This document shows positions 16,701-24,002 of a stretch of 64,000 nt of DNA, one piece after another. Each line of letters begins with the position of its first letter. Positions within the stretch are counted from its first letter, which is position 1. Source of the stretch: Catenovulum sediminis. Lineage in GTDB: Bacteria > Pseudomonadota > Gammaproteobacteria > Enterobacterales > Alteromonadaceae. Where the stretch lies: NCBI RefSeq assembly GCF_007289895.1, contig NZ_CP041661.1:434001-498000 (forward strand). The letters run 5' to 3'. Both the position numbers and the translations under genes were made by a program. A model generated the notes under the pieces. It was not told the DNA's origin, searched no databases, and was given only the letters and a program-made list of their open reading frames with translations.

Positions 16701-18268
16701 TAGCCTATGGCAATACCTTCACTGTTAGTAGTTGCTAAGTTTTGCTTAAATTTACCGCCGTTACTTTCAAATGTGACTGTTTGGTCTACAACCTTGTCTC
16801 CTTCATCATCAGTCACTATGACTGTGATAGGTTGTACACTTCTGTCTTCCATTGACACTATGTAGTCGCTAATTTGTACTGTTAATGGGTTAACCACAAA
16901 TGGCACTTTAATTTGTGGTGCTTCACCACTTTTTACCACTAGGTAGTTATCTGTACTCGGTAACGAGGCGCCGATTAGCGTTGCATAAACTTTTCCATCT
17001 ACTGTGCCGGGTTCATCCACTGTGATGATGGCTTGGCCTTCAACACTTATCTCAACACTGGTGCCGTCACTGACTAAGTTACCGCAATGGTCTTGAACTT
17101 GAACTTCTATCGATAAAGGTTTATGGCCTTGAATATAGGTTTTTAAACCAGTTGTGCTTTCTGATACCACTGTGCCATTTAGTTTAACAATGGCTAAACT
17201 GGATTTGCCTGGCACAGTTTCAATGGGGCCAACGCTGGCTTGAGTGTCTCCATATTGCACAACAGCGGTGTTGCTGGCACCTGCGGTACAATCTGCGGTG
17301 AAGGTTGCAGCGCTATAACCGAGTGAGGCGCTGTTTGGGCTATCGGCTTGGGTGGCACCACCGCCAGCGCCTATTGTTTTCCATGATAAGTTAGCTGGGC
17401 CTTGGTCTTCGTCGTATCCAACAATCAGCCCTTGTAGAGGCACCTCCAACTCATCCGCACTCACATATATAGTGCCATCTTCCCCTATATTGTCATAGCC
17501 TGCCCAACGTGTATCGGCGGTGAGCATTTGAAACGCATATTCCCATAAAATATTATCTGGGTCTTGGTTGTCGTATAGCTGCAGAAATAGAAAGTCTTCG
17601 CCTTCTAGTTGGTGTAAATCGGCTGGGTTGTTAAAGGTTAGTTGTTGGTTTTGGCCTAAGGTAAGTTCAACCTCTTTGCCGCCAACTTCCATGACTAATT
17701 GTTGGCCAACGCCTAAAAAGGGTAAAGGCTCTATATTTTGATTTTGATAATCACTAATGCTAAATAGGATATCTAATGCAACATCATCGCTGGATATCAT
17801 GTTGCTTTTATCGTTATTAATTTCGACCACTTGTTGGTCTTGCGTTTGTCGCTTGAAGTTTTTTAGCTCAAAGTCCAATAAGCTAAATTGATACTCTGGG
17901 CGGTAGCGATATTGGTATTGGGTTTCAGGTGGTGTAAGGTTTTGTTCACCCGCTGCAACCAGTGCGTTGTATTCGGTTTTACGGTAGGTGTCGAGTATTT
18001 CATCGTAAACCGGCACTTTAAAGGGTACATAGTGTTTAGGGCGGTATTTGCCAGTAAAACCGTAATCAGCTATCGCCGCTGCGAAATACATAAATGGCTG
18101 TATTGAAATGCAGGGTTGATGAAAAAAATGGTTGTAAATCACTTCATAAAACCTATAATTACAATTAACAACTGACCCATTCTTCGGTGCGGAATAGCCG
18201 CCTTGAGATTGGGGGGAAAAGCCGACGAAAGTCGGTTTTTTCGTTTCTAGAATACCTATTCGACACAA
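13790..18268 (-). CDS. Orphan toxin C-terminal cassette, PD-(D/E)XK-like nuclease (cassette C)
   Basis: The open frame has 1,492 codons, but about the first 65 residues are read from the NYN-unit leader and a toxin fragment out of frame. Homology to the complete toxin (30559-36903) begins at ADYGFTG, jumps about 80 residues to YRPKHY, and continues to NILWEYAFQ (about residue 246). Then come Ig-like (Big_1-type) segments, a LamG-like domain (about 660-810), a hydrophobic helical pre-toxin region (about 900-1090) ending DGWEGDEPPPVV, and a C-terminal nuclease with RRPDIVL...VWIEVKSYK (about 1310-1325), the D...ExK signature. There is no signal peptide, so it is probably silent until recombined onto the exported N-terminus. 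Its DNA matches 24003-29135 almost perfectly over the shared backbone. Confidence 0.8.
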   Translation of the reverse strand: MCRIGILETKKPTFVGFSPQSQGGYSAPKNGSVVNCNYRFYEVIYNHFFHQPCISIQPFMYFAAAIADYGFTGKYRPKHYVPFKVPVYDEILDTYRKTEYNALVAAGEQNLTPPETQYQYRYRPEYQFSLLDFELKNFKRQTQDQQVVEINNDKSNMISSDDVALDILFSISDYQNQNIEPLPFLGVGQQLVMEVGGKEVELTLGQNQQLTFNNPADLHQLEGEDFLFLQLYDNQDPDNILWEYAFQMLTADTRWAGYDNIGEDGTIYVSADELEVPLQGLIVGYDEDQGPANLSWKTIGAGGGATQADSPNSASLGYSAATFTADCTAGASNTAVVQYGDTQASVGPIETVPGKSSLAIVKLNGTVVSESTTGLKTYIQGHKPLSIEVQVQDHCGNLVSDGTSVEISVEGQAIITVDEPGTVDGKVYATLIGASLPSTDNYLVVKSGEAPQIKVPFVVNPLTVQISDYIVSMEDRSVQPITVIVTDDEGDKVVDQTVTFESNGGKFKQNLATTNSEGIAIGYLHTGFHPIDDLQISARVGLAFGDTVTASVTPNTQDGSYLQASNAVVVGDETQAGHAEYTRYDGANIALAYDTQADLTINGTIGQSHEITLGTLADPNLMPLAAYHLNEAADDADTITEATGTLATNAYHTQLSNDHPSAGYSTYFNQQQSSYLSAPLTDRIKPTDGVSFRVDIKPQTQTNNAQQTADIFSMAGGAHKLTLNQDNTLSYTLYNDAGEQTVTSAPINQNQWHQVAGQYHNGQLTLQVNGTQYQQATDNSALNYGITNKGLTVGEGYTGHISSLKFFNPNSAPLVTFENNQTTQTVNLNQTSQNLTLKSTGLLNANNQQLNQLRIGVNHQGQQTYVSVISKSLFTQLSSYQFNALQPQGYPTVYQRQQYQGIPFIPMAHASFFDFSWDDAFDSLKSVAGFILPFEAIGTFYEQTNYLIDGDSRFDALELSLAGIEILTIIPIAKPLLALTKPLKLFIRPLKNSNPKFIKALGDVIGKLGDDIVKGKFDKAINLLPMMLIMGEMLSDEEARQGLMVMVNSITSADDIFAWADYLSLPADGWEGDEPPPVVFNATYDSPVMNSLPFISSAYALPKKNKKGEKVDGSKIGKIFASFADDVKDNPELLSKLVKAIGGRKGKPIISGFRSLLYNRTLLKSGIGILNIVGARHLRDLLRNKNTTQRVSGLTIIAVIAYLESRINGACDDCKPIEDFNVQTRIRDRYGSALGEFLSGGKGFFDRHSDSALFELLMIAVKHLDYELGIGGKILNVNDPVQITLLKYDGTNRSSVESTGIKLERRPDIVLQSTDVHGKQVWIEVKSYKSPYDGRSWATWHARKQTGGTNMKQLLVDRIASTDNQLDGESDLLDGNFQAARFEWWMHDFDKSPTYHSFTAADWKKLRNQFGQLKAGDSYSHASLGYKKAKDNKTFTDYVKNKGCIRPFNIQNWILSPAAKDKLLSAFKDELTTFYGYDSAPELPKLDFTKQC
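18217..18241 (+). terminator. Bidirectional hairpin terminator before NYN gene, copy 2
   Basis: It is identical to 10979-11003: a GCCGAC/GTCGGT stem, GAAA loop, A-run on one side and T-run on the other. It lies inside the 5' extension of the toxin-cassette open frame, which supports the view that this extension is not a real coding region. Confidence 0.75.
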
Positions 18269-18277
18269 AGGATTAGC

Positions 18278-19180
18278 TTGAAGCTTAAAACAAGAGTTTA
18301 TATTGATGGTTATAACCTTTACTATGGAAGGCTAAAAGGCACACCATTTAAATGGCTAAATGTACATGCGCTTGTTTTTAACCAGATATTACCAAGCGCC
18401 TTACTTAGAGAAGGTGAGCACCAGTGTACCTTTGAGGCACATGAACCAGCTATTAACTATTTTACTGCGGTTATCTCAGAAAAAGCAGCGCGAGATAAAG
18501 ACTCTGTATCCTCACAAGCCACTTACCATTCTGCTTTACGTAATCACCTAAAAAACAATATAGAAATCATAAATGGCTATTACTCAATAGCCAAAACAGA
18601 AGCTTGGCAAGTAGACCCAATTGACGAAGATACATGGCCAAAAAACTGTAATAAAGTCAAAATATGGAAGATTGAAGAAAAAAAATCTGACGTCAATTTG
18701 TCGTTACAAGCCTATCATGACTCAATTACTGGCCAAATTGACCATGCTGTTTTTATCACAAATGACACCGATATTGCACCATCTCTGTCAATGATAAAAC
18801 AAAACACCGATGTCAAAATCGGCTTAATTATACCAAGCGACAAAACAAGAAATCCTAACAAAGAGCTTGTTGACTTAGCTGATTGGAAACGAACCTATAT
18901 TACTGATGCTGAACTCCAATCAAGCCAATTACCTAGAGTTATACAAGGAAAACGAAAAGCAAATAGCAAACCCATTTCTTGGTATCCTTACCCAATGGAA
19001 CTCCAAAAAATCATTGAAGCGGCAAAATCAGTCAAACCCAAAATAGGAATGCTATTTAAATGGATGGAAGCCCCTTGCGAATATTTAAATGGAGAGAAAC
19101 CGATTGAATTAATCAACACAGAACAAGGATGTAAACAGGTTTTAGATTACATCAATGTATACGTTAAGCAGAATAAATGA
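18278..19180 (+). CDS. NYN-domain nuclease with DUF2384-like C-terminus (copy 2)
   Basis: This 300-aa protein is nearly identical to the product of 11040-11942, with the same TTG start and AAAGGA ribosome site. All three acidic clusters of the NYN active site and the whole DUF2384-like tail are kept, and most of the few base differences are silent. The near-identity means either a very recent duplication or ongoing gene conversion. It is divergent from the orphan toxin cassette C, whose 5' frame begins 10 bases before it on the other strand. It is unlikely to be an immunity protein because it is on the opposite strand and is found beside two unrelated cassettes. Confidence 0.8.
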   Translation: MKLKTRVYIDGYNLYYGRLKGTPFKWLNVHALVFNQILPSALLREGEHQCTFEAHEPAINYFTAVISEKAARDKDSVSSQATYHSALRNHLKNNIEIINGYYSIAKTEAWQVDPIDEDTWPKNCNKVKIWKIEEKKSDVNLSLQAYHDSITGQIDHAVFITNDTDIAPSLSMIKQNTDVKIGLIIPSDKTRNPNKELVDLADWKRTYITDAELQSSQLPRVIQGKRKANSKPISWYPYPMELQKIIEAAKSVKPKIGMLFKWMEAPCEYLNGEKPIELINTEQGCKQVLDYINVYVKQNK

Positions 19181-19239
19181 AGATATGGGTTAGCTGGCTT
19201 CTTACGTAGTGACTCACAAACCGCCCAGTTTTGGTAGTG

Positions 19240-19551
19240 TTACACCAATTTTCGTTTGGCTTTTCTTCTTGCTTTTCTTGGATCTAATTTTTGCGTTTCT
19301 CTTTCTGCACGTTCCCTTAACATTCTTTCTTTTGGCGTTTCTGGAATTTGTGCAGGTTCTGGTTCAGGCTCTTTAAATACGGGTTCTGCTCGTTTTTGCG
19401 CTTCTGCTAATGAATTGCTGGTTTTGGCGATATGCCACCAATGCGCCAAATAGTCCGCCAGTTCTTGCGTTTCTAATTCATGATATAACTGGTCAATAAA
19501 CGCTTGGCGTGCTTGTACTCTGTCAGGACTGTTGTGGATTGCTTTTACTAC
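19240..19551 (-). pseudogene. 3' part of an unknown gene cut by IS66
   Basis: An open frame runs without interruption from the edge of the IS66 element (19551) to a stop at 19240 and gives 103 residues without a natural start. A TTG at 19449 would give 69 aa, but coding character continues upstream (ARQAFIDQLYHELETQELAD). The C-terminus has an EPEPEPAQIPETPKERM stretch followed by a strongly basic end (RKARRKAKRKLV). I do not recognise the family. The missing 5' part is not found on the other side of the element, where a toxin remnant lies instead. Confidence 0.6.
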
Positions 19552-19608
19552 GTGACCTTACGGCAAGTTAGCGCAACTTAGCCGTAGAAATGTGTTTAAG
19601 CCCAGAAT

Positions 19609-21207
19609 TTAATCTGAGCTTTGGTTTTGAGCCGTATAATTCCAAGGTAAGTAAAGCTCTGGCGTTAATCTAATTTGTTCACTTTCGCGCTGCAGCACAG
19701 TCAAATACTCTAGCGCATTGGCGCCTGCTTCAACACAGGTTGCAATGAGTGAGGTTAATACATCACCAATGTCTGCGCCCACTTGCGTTTTTTTGAACAT
19801 CGCATTTTTTCTATCGCGTATAATTAACTTTAATTGGTTTTCTATTTTGTTGTTGTCTAGTTGTGCACCTTCTGTGCTGCAGAATGCACTCAGTCCAGCA
19901 AAATGTTTTAAGTAATAATTAATTGCTTTACCTAAACCACTATTGGCTTCTACTGTGCCCTTGTCTAAATGCGCTTTCCCCCAATTGGCAATACTGTACA
20001 TCACTGGCAACGAGTGTTGCTGGTGATAAACAAGCCGTTGTTGTGCTGACATGTTCTGTTGTTGAACTATGCTTTCGTGATGCCAGATTTTGCCATACTC
20101 TTCTATGACCCAAGCCACTTCTTCTGGAAAATGACTGTGTACATCATAAAATTGCCGCCTAGCATGACTATTACACAAGCTCATTTTAACTTTTACTTTG
20201 CTCGGTTGATTGGCCGAAAGTGCATCACTCATTAATATGGGCTCAGCTAAATCGTTTGGCCGTTTTTGTAATATCTCATCGATAAATTCACCAGCATGGC
20301 CTATGTTGGTTTGGAATAGCACGATGTTGTACTCTGCTACTTTGGCAATTAACCCTGATGTATAAATGCCTGTGCGCGCTCTGGTTTTACCATCTCGTGA
20401 TTTTTTCATCACTGAGGTTTGGTTTAAAATTCGATTCGTTGTGTCGTCCAAATGGTAATGTTCGGCTGTCGCTGCCAGCTCGGTTAAATATTTGTGTACT
20501 GGGTAAATTGCATTCGCGACATGCTCTATTTGGTCAAAGATGGTCGATGCGCTGATAGAGACCCCTAATAAATCTTGCATGCTGCCTTGGCGATAAAAAG
20601 GTGAGCCTGCAAAATATTTATATAGACACATTAACGAGCGCGCGGTGTAACCATACTTTTGGTGTACATCACCATCGGCCAGTACATCGTCAGTGACCGC
20701 GGCAGTAAAATAAGCGCCACAGGCATTACAGCGCAGGCGCTCCATGACGTGTTGCTCTGGTTTGAATGGACTTTGTCCGGTAATTCTTAAAAAGGTTGCA
20801 GGTTCAAATTTGTATAGTTTGCCCGTTGGGCATTCAAGGCAGCTATCACCCTTTTGTAAATCGGTGTGTTTGTGGTGAATCACTTCTGGTTTTATTTGTG
20901 TCGGTTGGACTTTGTTTTTTCGCCCATGCTGTTTAGGTTTTTTGCTTTTCGTTAAGTTCGATTTTAAACGCTCGGATGATTGAACCATGCCTGCCAGTTT
21001 TCTTAGCTTATTTATGGTGATGTCATTGTCATTGAGCCGCTCTTGCATACTGGCTAGGGTGACTAAGGCATCTAAGAGTAATGCACAATCTTCTGATGAA
21101 AGTGTTAATTGGTGCTCTTTGGCTTGTGTCACCCGCTCAATCAATGCATCCAATGCTTGGCTACTGATGTCGGTAAAAGTTTGAGTCATTATCTTGTTAT
21201 TTTGCAT
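19609..21207 (-). CDS. tnpC: IS66 family transposase TnpC
   Basis: This 532-aa protein is the DDE transposase of IS66. It has an N-terminal leucine-rich coiled segment (about 20-80), a Lys-rich linker, a zinc-binding CLECPTGK...LRCNACGAYF region (about 123-167), and the catalytic core with HLDDTTNRIL (about 251-260), the SDALSANQP strand followed by CNSHARRQF (about 327-352), and the conserved C-terminal DNNKIENQLK (about 447-456), whose Glu completes the triad. A 13-bp repeat containing ATG lies just before the start (21197-21243). The gene looks intact. Confidence 0.94.
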   Translation of the reverse strand: MQNNKIMTQTFTDISSQALDALIERVTQAKEHQLTLSSEDCALLLDALVTLASMQERLNDNDITINKLRKLAGMVQSSERLKSNLTKSKKPKQHGRKNKVQPTQIKPEVIHHKHTDLQKGDSCLECPTGKLYKFEPATFLRITGQSPFKPEQHVMERLRCNACGAYFTAAVTDDVLADGDVHQKYGYTARSLMCLYKYFAGSPFYRQGSMQDLLGVSISASTIFDQIEHVANAIYPVHKYLTELAATAEHYHLDDTTNRILNQTSVMKKSRDGKTRARTGIYTSGLIAKVAEYNIVLFQTNIGHAGEFIDEILQKRPNDLAEPILMSDALSANQPSKVKVKMSLCNSHARRQFYDVHSHFPEEVAWVIEEYGKIWHHESIVQQQNMSAQQRLVYHQQHSLPVMYSIANWGKAHLDKGTVEANSGLGKAINYYLKHFAGLSAFCSTEGAQLDNNKIENQLKLIIRDRKNAMFKKTQVGADIGDVLTSLIATCVEAGANALEYLTVLQRESEQIRLTPELYLPWNYTAQNQSSD

Positions 21208-21243
21208 GGTTATTTTGCATGGTTATTTTGCATGGTTATTTTG
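21197..21243. repeat. 13-bp tandem repeat at the tnpC start
   Basis: Three perfect copies of TTATTTTGCATGG (plus strand; 21197-21209, 21210-21222, 21223-21235) and a partial fourth lie over the tnpC start. On the minus strand each contains ATGCAAAATAA, so several ATGs in different frames precede or coincide with the used start. The unit is not a multiple of three. Confidence 0.85.
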
Positions 21244-21291
21244 TTTAGTTGCCAGATCAGATCACAGGCATTTCATTTAGTTCAATTTATT

Positions 21292-21621
21292 TTATACTTT
21301 TTTATAAGTTGGGTTGGCTTCACCCTTTAACAGCACCCTAAGTTCAGTCGCCAACATGGGCGATACTTTATTTTGTGAATTTGGCCAGTTTTGAAAGCGT
21401 CCTTTAGACAAACGTTTAGTCATCAGCCAATAGCCACTGCCATCATAGGTTAATACCCGTAGCATGGTTCGACTTTTGTTAATAAACACAAAGCGAATAT
21501 CCGCCCTGGGGTTTTGTTGTAATGAATCACGACATACGGCAACAAAGCCATCAATGCCTTTGCGGAAGTCTTGCGGCTGGGTGGCTAACAATATGGCGGT
21601 TTGAGCAGAGAGTTGTAACAT
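21292..21621 (-). CDS. tnpB: IS66 family accessory protein TnpB
   Basis: This 109-aa TnpB has the family hallmark ATQPQDFRKGIDGFVAVCRD (about 14-33) followed by FVFINKSRTMLRVLTYDGSGYWLMTKRLSKGRF. It lies between tnpA and tnpC with an 84-bp gap before tnpC that includes the 13-bp tandem repeat. The length is normal and it appears functional. It is clearly different from the TnpB at 26-391. Confidence 0.93.
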   Translation of the reverse strand: MLQLSAQTAILLATQPQDFRKGIDGFVAVCRDSLQQNPRADIRFVFINKSRTMLRVLTYDGSGYWLMTKRLSKGRFQNWPNSQNKVSPMLATELRVLLKGEANPTYKKV

Positions 21622-21632
21622 AAACGCACCTG

Positions 21633-22022
21633 TTAAAGTTGATTGGCAGTGTTACAAGCTTGTGCGATAACGGACAATAACTGAGTACTGGCACCGCCAT
21701 TGAGTACAATGCTAGAGCCATCGTTTAATACAATTGATGCTTGTGCAATAGTTGAATAAACCGCCTGGCTGTTTGGCAAAGCAACAAATGCGTCAATGGG
21801 GGCGTCGGTTGTTTGAGTGAGTTTTAAGTCTGATTGCCAACGTTTAATCACTGAGCCACTTAATCCTAGAGTTGTCACGACTTTAGTGGTGGAATAGTGT
21901 TGTGTCAGCTCAACAGCTTGCCTGCGTAATTTATCTGGTGTGATTGTGCCTAAAGTTTCTTTGTTGTCGCGCCAGTGGGCAAATTGTGCTTTGGTTTGTT
22001 CTAACGATAAGGTGGTGTTCAT
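21633..22022 (-). CDS. tnpA: IS66 family accessory protein TnpA
   Basis: This 129-aa first gene of the element is predicted to bind DNA through an N-terminal helix-turn-helix (TPDKLRRQAVELTQHYSTTK, then VVTTLGLSGSVIKRWQSDL, about 29-67). The C-terminal part is Ser/Asn/Gly-rich with SIVLNDGSSIVLNGGAS, as in the gammaproteobacterial group that pairs with this type of TnpC. The gene starts 84 bases inside the element end. Confidence 0.85.
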   Translation of the reverse strand: MNTTLSLEQTKAQFAHWRDNKETLGTITPDKLRRQAVELTQHYSTTKVVTTLGLSGSVIKRWQSDLKLTQTTDAPIDAFVALPNSQAVYSTIAQASIVLNDGSSIVLNGGASTQLLSVIAQACNTANQL

Positions 22023-22106
22023 TTGATTGCGCCTTGGTTTGTTTAGGTTGCAATCAAGTATGCCAAGTTGATTTTAATTATTTGCGCTATGTTGCCGTAA
22101 GGTCAC

Positions 22107-22690
22107 CATAAAACTGCGTAATGACTTAATTACAGGGGAAAATACTTTTGCTGCTGGAAAAACAGTCATCACAGCTCAGGTATCTAAGGTCAATTGCATT
22201 GAGTCAAACTGTTCATCGCCTGTTGCCAAGTAATACACTTGTTTAAACATGCTGATGGTTTCTTCATACGGAATTAAGAAGCCGATTGTGCCCACTACAA
22301 TGTCATACGCATTATCCACCACCCAATCAACTACCCAGTTAGCATGGGCTTGAGCAATAAAAGGCATTTTAGGTATGTTCGGGTGACTATTGTATTGTTT
22401 ATTTGGCTGCCTGTTTGCTGGTGCAGTTGTGATTGATTTAATACAGATAAGCTCGAAGGCAGGTAAATTTTTTCGCCTGTATCTATATTTTCAGATTTTA
22501 GGTGGGCATGCGTAATAACATATATAGCGCCATCGTCCACTATATTGTCATAGCCTGCCCAACTCCTAAAAAGGATATGGGCTCAATATTTTTGTTAACG
22601 ATATTGATATTGGGTTTCTGGCTGAGTGAGGTTTTGTTCACCCGCTGCAACCAGCGCGTTGCTATAAAGTCATACTTTACGGCATGACTG
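22107..22690 (-). pseudogene. Mosaic, internally deleted toxin gene remnant
   Basis: Read on the minus strand, short pieces of the toxin gene follow one another in the right order but with most of the gene missing: ALVAAGEQNLT-x-PETQYQY, NIEP-x-x-FLGVG, AGYDNI...DGAIYV, AHLKSEN-x-DTGEKIYLPSS, QLHQQTGSQI, then IPFIAQAHANWVVDWV onward to the IS66 edge at 22106. Each piece matches the cassette at 24003-29135 closely. At least five internal deletions and several frame changes make it non-functional. One of its joints is also found at 8008-8044. Confidence 0.85.
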
Positions 22691-22715
22691 AGCTACTTAC
22701 TTCTAATTTTTTGAA

Positions 22716-23201
22716 TTAAATACCCTCACAGCTTTCAATTATCTGTTTATAGATTTCATCTAGTGATTTAAAATTCGCTTTTTCAAAGCCTTTTTTCCAT
22801 TGTTGATACATGGGGTGGTAATAAGCATCAGGACCTAACGCCAGTGCTTTTTTCAATGTTGGTGTTAACTCGTCTTCGTCTTCACATTCAGAAAGGTGGT
22901 CGAATAATCCAAACTCAATTTGACAGGTTGTTTGCTCCTCACCTTCAATTGACGTTAGTTCCAACCAAGGGTCTTCGTCACCCGTTACCGCTATTCGTAT
23001 AGACGAAATGCCAAACTCTTTTAAATCACAACAAACATCTTCAATATAAATTTCGTAATCTGAGCCTGACATAAAACCAAAACTGACAATGCCTGCCTTT
23101 ACGTTTCTTTTTTCCCACTCCGTGGTTACCGATAGTATTTGTTTGATAGCGTTAATCGATTGTTCTGTTTTTACGTAAAAACTCAAGTAATGTTCCATCA
23201 T
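22716..23201 (-). CDS. Probable immunity protein, second gene after cassette B
   Basis: This 161-aa acidic cytosolic protein lies 17 bases after the 255-aa gene. It is related to the C-terminal domain of the fused protein at 12276-13796: both have an alternating beta/alpha layout with a conserved D-Y-x-E/I...L-x-x-x-x-I-S/T-S-I/V-R strand, L-x-SIEG, and a C-terminal Y-x-x-W-x-KG motif (PMYQQWKKGFE here, QHYQTWLKGYE there). No catalytic motif is seen. It could be the actual antidote or a partner of the preceding protein; neither is proven. Confidence 0.55.
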   Translation of the reverse strand: MMEHYLSFYVKTEQSINAIKQILSVTTEWEKRNVKAGIVSFGFMSGSDYEIYIEDVCCDLKEFGISSIRIAVTGDEDPWLELTSIEGEEQTTCQIEFGLFDHLSECEDEDELTPTLKKALALGPDAYYHPMYQQWKKGFEKANFKSLDEIYKQIIESCEGI

Positions 23202-23218
23202 TATGTCCTTTAAATTTA

Positions 23219-23986
23219 TTATTTGCTCAACGCAGCTTTGCAGTCCGCAAAGTGTTTCCTAAATTCTGGGTTTATCGAATCATCTTCAGCAATCGCAAAT
23301 ATCTTATCCGCTAGCTCTACTTGTAGCGGCGTAAACTTATCAGGTTTTGCTTGAACTGCCAGCATAGCTTCGATCATCCATTCATAGACTTCATCTTCTT
23401 TAAAGCCATAATTTATGCAATCACACCAGTAAGGTAACCACCATTTCATATAAAAGCTGGAACTTGGATTTTTATATTCAAAAAAATCAAGTAAAACATA
23501 TGCTAAATTGACGCACTTTTTCTCCACCCAAATTTGAAATTCTTCAGTGTTGTTAAACTCATTTGGGTCTACCTTTTGGGGATAAAATAGTTTAAATAAT
23601 TCATACTCAATATCCCCCCCACCTAATAACGACCCATTTTTAAAAAAATTATCTTTAACTCGCCACGTTGACACTCTCTCTTTATAGTAGCGTTCAGCAT
23701 CGCTCCAGTGCCCATCTCCCCATCTAGGGTGCGGGGTGTATTTTTCTTTGATTTTCAACAAATTGGAAATAGACTGGTCTGGCGTAAGTAACATTTCAAT
23801 TAATGGGGCTCCGTGAAAAGAATCTACCGGGTGTTCTGCATCTTGTTCCCCTGTTAAGTAAAATTGCTCAAGATATTTGTAATGGTAACGGTTGTTACTA
23901 CCAATTTTATCTATTAACTTGGCAAATTCTTTCCAGCGCTTTTTACGCTGTTGCAAGGTTTCTGTATTATTTGTGTTTTCACTCAT
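23219..23986 (-). CDS. Probable immunity protein, first gene after cassette B
   Basis: This 255-aa soluble acidic protein, rich in Trp and Tyr, starts 16 bases after the stop of the toxin cassette at 24003. Its N-terminus (LQQRKKRWKEFAKLID) and spacing resemble the N-terminal half of the fused immunity-like protein at 12276-13796. It contains no signal peptide or enzyme motif. Immediate position after a nuclease-tipped toxin, and the parallel arrangement in the other cassette, make immunity the best guess. Confidence 0.55.
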   Translation of the reverse strand: MSENTNNTETLQQRKKRWKEFAKLIDKIGSNNRYHYKYLEQFYLTGEQDAEHPVDSFHGAPLIEMLLTPDQSISNLLKIKEKYTPHPRWGDGHWSDAERYYKERVSTWRVKDNFFKNGSLLGGGDIEYELFKLFYPQKVDPNEFNNTEEFQIWVEKKCVNLAYVLLDFFEYKNPSSSFYMKWWLPYWCDCINYGFKEDEVYEWMIEAMLAVQAKPDKFTPLQVELADKIFAIAEDDSINPEFRKHFADCKAALSK

Positions 23987-24002
23987 TTTATATCTCTTGT
24001 AA

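Larger units (their letters stand above)
18064..19240 (+). repeat. NYN unit, copy 2 of a 1.2-kb duplication
   Basis: This is the second copy of the block at 10826-12002. Its left edge is again a toxin-gene piece (gcgaaataca-taaatg-gctgtat corresponds to the IYVFRSG codons on the minus strand), after which the sequences of the intact toxins and of the NYN units separate. The right edge runs into the truncated gene at 19240-19551 instead of the sequence following copy 1. Confidence 0.85.
19552..22106 (-). mobile_element. Complete IS66-family insertion sequence
   Basis: The element is 2,555 bp with tnpA-tnpB-tnpC in the usual order. Terminal inverted repeats begin GTGACCTTACGGCAA at both ends (19552 inward on the plus strand; 22106 inward on the minus strand) and match over about 25 bases with a few differences. 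The 8 bases outside the two ends (tttactac and cataaaac) do not match, so there is no target duplication. The left flank is an unknown gene and the right flank is a toxin remnant, so recombination after insertion is likely. Confidence 0.92.

Noticed and set aside
18075-18268. First 65 residues of the 13790-18268 frame as a true N-terminus
   Set aside because: They are read from the leader and terminator of the NYN unit, which is duplicated elsewhere, and from a toxin fragment in the wrong frame.
18278-19180. NYN gene as immunity gene of the neighbouring toxin cassette
   Set aside because: It is on the opposite strand, has its own terminator and start, and its copy is next to a different cassette.
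19609-22022. The two IS66 elements as copies of one element
   Set aside because: TnpA and TnpB of 26-696 differ strongly from those at 21292-22022, and the terminal repeats differ (GTAAGCGCC versus GTGACCTTACGG).
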